Positions 57,019 through 64,000 of a stretch of DNA of 64,000 nt are shown in pieces. Numbering within the stretch: position 1 is the stretch's first letter; the number at the start of each line of letters is the position of its first letter. Location of the stretch: assembly GCA_028023455.1 (NCBI GenBank), contig JAQFVV010012396.1:9216085-9280084 (forward strand), given 5' to 3'. Origin of the DNA: Epiperipatus broadwayi. Its lineage: Eukaryota > Onychophora > Udeonychophora > Euonychophora > Peripatidae. The translations under genes were made by a program, and so were the position numbers. Below the pieces are notes generated by a model. The model worked only from the letters and a program-made list of their open reading frames with translations, was not told the DNA's origin and made no database searches.

Positions 57019-58458
57019 GGGTGATAATACAAAGCGATACACAATTTAACCCCAAAAATGCACTGTTTTTATCATATAACTGTGAAAACATTAAATATAA
57101 TAATATATACATACACAATCTAATTTAATTATTCATTGTAAATGTGAATTTTTAAAAGAATTATAACAATCAATTAATCTTCTCAAAACTTCCCAGAATT
57201 ATTTATTTAATGATTATCTTACAGTAATTAAATTTAGGTGAGCTGTTAATTATATCTCTAGTATATATGTATGTGTTGAGGGTCTAGATTTTATCTTGCT
57301 GATTTTGTAATTATTTTATTAAACTATATCATGTATATAATTATCTTAATGCTTCAAGTCTTTATGTTTTACCAATCATGATAGTTATACTTCAAAAATG
57401 GGAATAAACCTTACAAAAACAGTAGAGTAAGTAGCTGTTTTTATTCAGCTTATTAATGAAGGAAAATGAATATTATTATATAACATTCATTAGAGGCATA
57501 GCACTTGTAAAGAAGCACATACTAAATAAATATAAGTTTTTGTAGATATCTAATGCAAACTCTCTTTTTCTTTATTCTGATTATTGGAATTATGTGTTAT
57601 CATCATTGGTATCATCTATAGTTAAATATAGTTATATCTTTTATCCTGTTATCACACATATTCTGATATAAATAAGTAATGTACCAAATTGAGACAATTA
57701 ATTGATTGATTGATTGATGTAATCATTATCTGACCTAGTTAAAATACATATAGTGAATTTTTGGTCCACCATTTTTCAAGAGACTAGAAAATAAACAATA
57801 GATATATAAAACAGTAAGTAGAATGGAAGCTTTTTAGAAATTATAGATAAGAAACAATTTAATGATTATTTACTGAAATATTGTTCACATGATCTACAAC
57901 TTAACTTTATTATTGGCAAAATATATGTGTACATATAAATAAAATACAGTAATATTCTAATTATTTATGTATAAAAAATTAAAGGTAATTATTATCGTTT
58001 TAGATAATATTACATTTTTTAAATAAATAATCATTAATTTATTATGAAAAATAATTTATTTAACTTTTTTTTTCTTTGAACAAATTTTAATGTTCAATTG
58101 ATATTTGAAAATGTAAAACTGCTAGTTTTTAAAAAGTATGAAAATGAGGATGGTTGAGTTATTCACTTAAATGAGAGAAAACAAAGAGTGATTTTAAAAA
58201 TAATAATAAAAATATCATTTTAAAAAAAAGAGGATAGTTTGAATGATGGCCGATACACAAAAAAATAATCAGTATTTTTGTGATGCTGATTTTGTGATCA
58301 AAGAAAGTAAATGATGGTTATAGAAAAATGATATATGGTGGAGCAAGATTTCACTGTATTTACAATAAAATGTATTTAAAATATTTAATATAGATATAGA
58401 AATTAACTTTCATTCTGATCTTTTATAATATCAACATATATCTAAATTTTTGTTACAG

Positions 58459-58598
58459 AACTCTAGCATTTAGACTCTTTAATCTTCCTTCCAAACTAGT
58501 CGCCTCTAGGCTTGGACATCTTTTACTTTCTCGTTTCGTATTGCTAGAACCAACTGCTTTGGAAAAATTCTTGCCACATTTTCTAACTCCACGTTATG
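58459..58598 (+). CDS. SCYL3: SCYL3/PACE-1 pseudokinase, exon e (helical repeat region)
   Basis: The 140 nt exon follows TGTTACAG and ends before GTATGT; phase 2 to 1. It encodes TLAFRLFNLPSKLVASRLGH, then LLLSRFVLLEPTALEKFLPH and FLTPRY. The A-S-R-L-x-x-L-L-L and L-x-x-F-L-P-x-x-L patterns match the first HEAT-type helices of vertebrate SCYL3 (I-A-S-R-L-V-P-L-L-L ... F-L-P-Y-L-L). HEAT-type repeats in SCY1-like proteins are protein-interaction surfaces for trafficking partners. Confidence 0.9.
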
Positions 58599-59620
58599 GT
58601 ATGTTATTATTGTTATTACTTTATAAACCAAAAGTCATCTGTATTATTATAATTTATTATTTTACCAGCTGTAACCTGTTAATAGTTGATAGGAGGGAAA
58701 TAGTTAAGAATTTAATTTTGTTTTAATTAAATTTGTTTAATTAATCACGCACTCGTAAAGAACGAACGGTGCTCTACTAATAATAAATTCAGTAGAAAAT
58801 TCCAAGTTTAGAGTGAAGCTGTTTGTTTCTTTTAAGAGCTGAAACTGAAACGGATTCATCAAATGAGTAATAATGTGTTGCATATAAAAAATAAATAAAT
58901 ATTTGAATTGTGACTTTACTATCATTTCTATATGGGGAGGGGGGGTTTGCACATTAATAGAAATTGATCCTTTCCCTACATTAGTTTTTAAAATTTGTTT
59001 TAGAAAGAAGAAAAGAATTTTCTTTTTTTTTTTTTAAAGTAAAATAATTAATAATATATATTATAGATTTGTTTGCACTGGAATGAAAAATTAATGATTA
59101 TAAATAAATAATAATGTAATACTTTTAAAAAGAAGTTACAAATAATTACAGTAATATATTATTTATTTATCATCTTATTTTTATTCTAATTTTTTATTTT
59201 AATGCATATGTTTAAATAACACGTGATTTAGACTAAAGATCGATATAGGACTAATATAATCATTTTAGCAGTAATACTAATCTAGTCTTCTCAATATTAT
59301 TTTCAATTATTAATTTTATTACTAATTTGACATTTATTACCTTAAATACTATATGTTATAAACTATATGAAATTTATCAGGTAGAATGTAAATTAGGATT
59401 TTTTAAATTTTATTATTAACTAAACACAATATCTATTACTTAGCAACTTTTTGGATTCATAAAACTCATGATAAGATCATTTTGAAATTGGATTTTATTA
59501 TGATTGTTATTGTCACTTTATGAATATCAAATATTTATTAAATGCTTTTATATTAACTTGCCCTGCCTGTGTTTCTGTTTGTATGTCCACATTTTTGAAT
59601 CAACAATGAAAAAAACTTTG

Positions 59621-59692
59621 GTACCATGTAGAATCAAACTCACATCCTTATACTTCCCAAGAAAACTCCTTAACAACTGAGCCAATGGAAAC
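59621..59692 (-). repeat. tRNA-like sequence, probably SINE head
   Basis: Minus strand: A box TGGCTCAGTTGTTAAGG, then B box GAGTTTGATTCTAC at tRNA spacing, about 72 nt in all. The anticodon and acceptor stems are weak, so it is not called a functional tRNA. Confidence 0.6.
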
Positions 59693-60429
59693 ATCACGTT
59701 TGTAGAATAAAATTTAATATTGATTTCATTATTAAATTAATTAAAATAAAAAAAATATGTATCTGATGGAAACATTACATTCATAGAATAAAATTTTGTT
59801 AATATTGATTTATTTACTTAATTAAAGTAATTAAAAACCAATACATAAATATTTTTATATAATAGACAATCACATGATATTTAAATTTAGAATTCATTTG
59901 TTAGAGAGTGTATTTTTTATTTTCATGTCTTATTATTAAATTATAATTTTTATGTTTTAAAGGATTTTATTGTTAAATGTTTCGATGTAACATATTTTTT
60001 TTAAATATAAAATCATACTTAGGATGACAAATAAAACATGTGATAGTATTACATTTAATAGTATATAGAATTACTTAAATAATCATATATATATATATAT
60101 TACGTATTTACAAAAATAAGAAAAACAATTGGTTCCTTAGTGCTTCTACTTATTAGAATTATCATTCTAGTGTCTTAGATACTGCTGTATTAAGGACCAC
60201 ATATCAGATATATTTTATTTTATTTTAAATAATTTAAATGATTCTAGGAAAGAACAAGATACTTTCTGGATTAAATTAGAATCACTTGGAGCATGGAATG
60301 AAAAAAATTCCACACACAATATGCAATTAAATTATCATTTTTGTCAGAATTTTTTTGTGTTTAATCATTTTTTAAAATAATATGTAAATGTAACTAAAAA
60401 GTAAAAAATAAAATATAAAAAAAAAATTT

Positions 60430-61610
60430 TTTTTTAAAATAATGCTTTTATGTAAATAGCCAACTAAAAACTACAAAATAAAGTAATCCCCCTGTTATAT
60501 CTGACCTTGTTTTCCAGAAGTGAACTATTACAGATTCCTTGCTTGATTGGCTAGTACCCAGTTGCTATCCAATGGGGATAAGTCCTTCATTGGAGTTTGT
60601 GCTCTGAATCTGAGTGTTCCCATTAAGGAAGGAGATTGACAACAAATCGTCAGCCTTTTTGGAGGCAAGGCAGAGAGTGTTAACGTCTGTTAACCTGAAT
60701 GACTGAACGTGCTCTCCAATGAAATCTCTGCCTTCAGCAAGGGTGTCTTCACTAGTCATACTGAGTGACAGAACTCACTTCCAGCTATATAATTAGCCTG
60801 CCTCATGAGTTCAAGAAAGACTCTGCCGGCTGCACTGGACAGCTTGCTTCGAATAGGCTCTAGTTCGGACTCTTCCAGCTGCATTCAGACAGCTTGCCTC
60901 GAATCGACTGCAGTCATAGCGGTTTCCAGTTATAGGTGAATTTGCCTCACTGTGGAGATGTCATGATAATGACTAGTGAAAACACCCTTGCTGTAGGCAG
61001 AGGTTTCACTGGAGAGCCCGCAGTGAAGATACCCTTGCTGAAGGTAGAGGTTTCACTGGAAAGCACGTTCAGTCATTCAGGTTGACAGATGTTAACACTG
61101 TCTGCCTTGCCTCCAAAAAGGCTGACTATTTATTGGCAGATCCCCTTCCTTACTGGGAACACTTGGATTCAGAGCGCGAATCCTAATGAATTTATCCCCA
61201 TTGGATAGCACCCAGGTACTAGCGAATCCGGCAAGGAATTTGGAATAGTCCACTTCTGAGGGCAAGGTCAGATATGACACCCCCCTCTCATTTAATTTTC
61301 CATTCTTGAAAAATATCAGAGATCTTAATAATCTAGACTTGTTATAAAACAATTGGAAATTGCAGGAATATTGTCATTTCATAAAAGCATTTGAGTCTCA
61401 AATAAATCACAAAAATGGAAATGGCTTCAAATCCTTTTATGAAATGACAATAATTTTGCAATTTCCAATTGTTTTATAACAAGTCTAGATTCTTAAGATC
61501 TTGATATTTTCCAAGAATGGCAAATTAACCAAGAGGGGATTACTTTGTTATCTTGTACTTTTTAGTCAGTTATTTACATTACTTTGATCACATAAAAGCA
61601 TTATTTAAAA
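60430..61610. repeat. Nested palindrome built around opposed LTR fragments
   Basis: Outer arms: 'aataatgcttttatgtaaat' near 60,441 matches the inverse of about 61,570-61,605, and 'aaagtaatcccc' is repeated inverted near 61,538. Next inside are two opposed copies of the LTR family at 2,687: 60,494-60,761 (plus) and 60,762-61,283 (minus), the latter longer. Between the minus LTR piece and the right outer arm is a separate hairpin, 61,300-61,520 (arms containing 'acttgttataaaacaattgg'). The left side lacks that hairpin. It is either a foldback element that captured LTR sequence or an inverted duplication of a locus. Open frames here are not genes. Confidence 0.75.
61300..61520. repeat. Hairpin of about 100 bp arms within the nested palindrome
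   Basis: CCATTCTTGAAAAATATCAG at the left pairs with the inverse at 61,500-61,520, through 'ttgttataaaacaattggaa' and 'tgtcatttcataaaagcatt' to a loop near 61,395-61,425. Near-perfect arms indicate a fairly young inverted repeat. Confidence 0.85.
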
Positions 61611-62433
61611 AAAAAATCTTTTTTTAAAATATCATATTGCATAATTAAATTTGATTTAAAAAACTACCTATTATCTTTGCAGTTTTTTAATTTTGTAAAT
61701 TGGAAATTAATTTTACATTCTTTATCCTTATAAGTTTTATTAGTTAATTGGTTCTTTTATTTTTATGCAAAAAAATATGAAAAACATTTATATTATTTTA
61801 TTACTGCTTAATATCATTTTTTTAAATCAGTAGTTAAAACACTATACACATTATCCATAAATTATGTATCTAAATAATAAGTCTTTAAGAATTATATTAT
61901 TATTGTATGCATAATAAGTTTTATGTCTAAAAGCAGATTTAAGAATGATCTAAGAAATAATATTTGATCTTCACTGGGAGCAGTTTTCCAGTTCCTTTAC
62001 AATTTTTACCATTTCAGCATTTGAAATTATATCATTAAGTTTAATGAATCTTACATTATTAGTATATATTTTATTGTTATAGAGTTTTTTTAAAAAAGTG
62101 ATTTGTAAAAATAATCAATGTATTTCATGAACTGTTTCTTCTGATTAAATAGGTTCGCTATTTTTGTAGAGAGTTCAGTAAATTGTTTTTATAACTGTTG
62201 TCTTTAGTGACATTCTGCAACATATATTGAATTGTATAGATAATTATCACAAAATATTACTTAACTTCTAAAGTAATGAAATTATTAAATTTTATTATGG
62301 TTTGAATAATTTATGGATACTTTGTATATTTATAAATTTTATTATATGTTAGGACACAAGCATATTTAACAACCAAATTGTGAACTATGACAATTCAAAG
62401 TTCAAAGGACCAGTTTCAGCAGAATTCCCTTTA

Positions 62434-62724
62434 AAACAGGCAAAACTTTCCATACAGTAGGGCCACTCAGTGCAAGCCAGAGTGATCACTGGATGCCAGA
62501 AGGCTTGGGCATAAAATCCCTATCTAACACTTAATCATCCAATATCCTGACTAGTTTCTAGCTTGTGGCTTTCATCAGTGAGGAGCCTTGGATCTGAGAG
62601 CACTGCACCTAGATGTTAGGATCTAATGCAAATCTCTGACTTACACTGAGTGGCACTACTGTATGGAGAGTTTTGCCTGTTTTAATAACAGTTATGAGCA
62701 ACATAAGAAATGGTGATCATGTGA
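62434..62724 (+). mobile_element. Hammerhead-family insertion, 14 bp target duplication
   Basis: Flanked by cagaattcccttta at 62,420-62,433 and 62,725-62,738 (exact). A long left arm (AAACAGGCAAAACTTTCC... onward) carries the hammerhead on the minus strand; the right arm is reduced to the outer about 45 bp (ending GAGAGTTTTGCCTGTTTT), and the tail ends at GTGATCATGTGA. Same left edge as the other four insertions. Confidence 0.88.
62537..62593 (-). ncRNA. Type I hammerhead ribozyme
   Basis: Minus strand: ATCCAA, TCCTCA, CTGATGA, AAGC-CACAA-GCTA, GAAA, C-TA-G, GTC, then AGGATA and TTGGAT. Core intact; two bases are missing in the 3' strand of proximal stem I compared with the 8,802 copy. Stem II has the A-T version of the covarying pair. 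Confidence 0.72.
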
Positions 62725-63181
62725 CAGAATTCCCTTTATTAGCTGTTCCAAAGCCCAATGTTGCAACTAAAAATGATAATTTATAATAAATAGATTTCAT
62801 TTGTTTTCTTTCAAAGAGTGAAAGATAAAATGCATACAATTATTAAGTTTTTATTATTATTAACAAGCATATATATATAGTGATATCTGCACAGTATAAA
62901 TAAGATTCAAGCGTATATTGATAATGTGGTTAGTGATGCTGGGACTTGAGATAGCTTATGAAAAGAGTTCTACTTCAACCAGTCTTGTATGAATTCATAA
63001 TTTCATTTTGTATAACATCTTCTATCATAATTAAATAAAGGACTTGTAGAGATTGTTTAAATGTTCTCATTCATATTATTAATTATAATATATTAATTAC
63101 ATATTGGTTATTTAAAAAAATTGTACATTTATATATTTATTATGACTGCTGTTACAATACTCTTTATATTACATGTTGTAG

Positions 63182-63384
63182 ATAATAAAACACCCGGAGA
63201 ATTTAATGATGATCAGATTAATCCACTGGTTCCTTCAGAGTTGTTTATTCAATATATCATTCCAGAACTTTTACATATCTTTAGCATTCCGGAAAGCCAT
63301 CTTCGATTAGTTCTATTGAAATATTTTGCAGCATTTGCACCATTAGTTAGTAAACCAATACTTCAGAATCAAATTTTACCTCAG
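63182..63384 (+). CDS. SCYL3: SCYL3/PACE-1 pseudokinase, exon f (helical repeat region)
   Basis: The 203 nt exon follows ATGTTGTAG and ends before GTATTT; phase 1 to 0. With one base from exon e it opens with an Asp codon and encodes NKTPGEFNDDQINPLVPSEL, FIQYIIPELLHIFSIPESHL, RLVLLKYFAAFAPLVSKPIL and QNQILPQ. This matches vertebrate SCYL3 in pattern (V-I-P-V-L-L-Q-L-F ... H-x-R-M-V-L-L ... I-L-P-Q-V), including the E/H-x-x-x-R-x-x-L-L motif of HEAT-like repeats. The next exon (expected to begin with Val) is not visible before the end of the window. Confidence 0.92.
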
Positions 63385-64000
63385 GTATTTTTTATTTCAT
63401 AAAATTTTCACACTAGTTAAATTTATGTATGTAATATATGTTAAATATTTTTTTTAGGTTTTCTACTATGTAAGGATGGGCAAAATACCATTGCTTTTAA
63501 TAAGCATTACCAAAATATCTGTCTTTTATTTGTTTTTACAGAATTATTATTCATTACAAAATAATTTTTTTTTTTTTGTCAATTTCTGTTGCCTTATTTA
63601 AAAGAATTTTCTAGTTGGCTGGGTCCTCTCAGCAGACATAGATACAAGATATGTATAAAAAAGCTCTATAAATTTGTTGCAAGTATATGTTTAGGTCTAC
63701 AAAATTTAAATATATAATTGACATCTTGAAAAGAATGTATATATCTATATTGTCTTTTTATTTGGGGGTGGGAGCGATAGTTGGAATGGCCATATTTATT
63801 TATGAATAGCTTTTGATGTTGATTATATATAATATTTACAGTCCAACACCATATATACTATTTGTCTTTGTGATTTCTTCGCTACCAAAAAATAAGCATC
63901 GCTTATTATTGCACTTTAAACTTTTGTTTAATGTAAGATAATTCTTACTTGTATTCTCCACAAAGACTTATAAGAATCATACCATGTGATATATTAGGAA
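63385..64000 (+). other. SCYL3: Start of SCYL3 intron f
   Basis: Begins GTATTT. An acceptor-like TTTTTTTTAG at about 63,450-63,457 is followed by an open stretch, but its translation does not resemble the expected HEAT segment, so I do not call an exon. The rest is AT-rich with no recognised feature. Confidence 0.7.

Larger units (their letters stand above)
48675..58458 (+). other. SCYL3: SCYL3 intron d (9.8 kb)
   Basis: The largest intron seen. It contains a (CA)n run (about 51,563-51,582), a tRNA-like fragment (50,838-50,900), degenerate tandem repeats (52,790-53,330), an LTR (53,397-53,888), a GC-richer anonymous block (55,230-56,560) and a hairpin (56,938-57,018). No additional exon recognised. 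Confidence 0.8.
58599..63181 (+). other. SCYL3: SCYL3 intron e (4.6 kb)
   Basis: Contains a tRNA-like fragment (59,621-59,692), the LTR-derived nested palindrome (60,430-61,610) and a hammerhead-family insertion (62,434-62,724). Otherwise AT-rich; no further exon recognised. Confidence 0.85.

Noticed and set aside
60565-61352. Minus-strand frames of 64 and 86 codons
   Set aside because: They fall inside the LTR-derived palindrome and have no protein resemblance.
63450-63560. Possible extra SCYL3 exon after a TTTTTTTTAG acceptor
   Set aside because: The translation is hydrophobic and unlike the expected HEAT segment, and no good donor closes it at a matching point.
1-64000. CRISPR arrays, bacterial operons, rRNA genes
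   Set aside because: No regularly spaced repeats with unique spacers, no bacterial gene organisation and no rRNA sequence; the window is eukaryotic.

Overview
The window looks like a piece of an AT-rich invertebrate animal genome. The only host gene I recognise has small coding exons with consensus GT-AG borders, separated by introns of 4.4-9.8 kb. Everything else I can name is transposon or retroelement debris. No bacterial-type gene organisation is present. I cannot fix the phylum: Penelope-like, RTE-type and tRNA-derived elements occur widely in arthropods, molluscs, cnidarians and flatworms.

Host gene. Six exons on the + strand (31,399-31,569; 35,957-36,056; 43,888-43,993; 48,597-48,674; 58,459-58,598; 63,182-63,384) join in phase to 798 nt (266 codons). 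They match SCYL3/PACE-1, a SCY1-like pseudokinase: the kinase C-lobe and then the start of the helical (HEAT-type) region. The 5' exons (kinase N-lobe) and the 3' exons were not found; the 3' end lies beyond the window.

Layout. 1-31 kb has no host exon I can defend. It holds a solo LTR (2.7-3.4 kb), an old Penelope-like fragment with inverted flanks (4.3-5.4 kb), a LINE split by a 1.9 kb multimeric insertion (7.1-10.1 kb), a nearly full-length broken RTE-type LINE (12.5-15.7 kb), a coiled-coil ORF remnant (18-19.5 kb), further LINE fragments (20.9-22.3, 25.5-26.3, 30.5-31.1 kb), tRNA-derived sequences and a hAT MITE nested in another inverted-repeat element (27.8-28.5 kb). From 31.4 kb onward the SCYL3 introns carry more of the same, including two Penelope-like copies in inverted orientation (38.6-42.5 kb), an LTR (53.4-53.9 kb) and a nested palindrome built from LTR pieces (60.4-61.6 kb).

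Most interesting. Five insertions (7,604-9,476; 25,158-25,303; 32,525-33,129; 34,772-35,012; 62,434-62,724) belong to one non-coding family. Each is bounded by an exact 11-14 bp target-site duplication. They are made of inverted and tandem units (about 445-460 bp per monomer), and most units contain a type I hammerhead ribozyme fold with the core CTGATGA...GAAA...GTC, a two-part stem I and a covarying base pair in stem II. This is the signature of retrozyme-like elements, which are thought to be mobilised by Penelope-like machinery, and Penelope-like elements are present in the same window. The largest copy is a five-unit inverted multimer inside a single target duplication. A second palindromic family (33,167-33,860) has a similar one-sided-tail architecture and a 10 bp duplication, but no hammerhead core that I can see.
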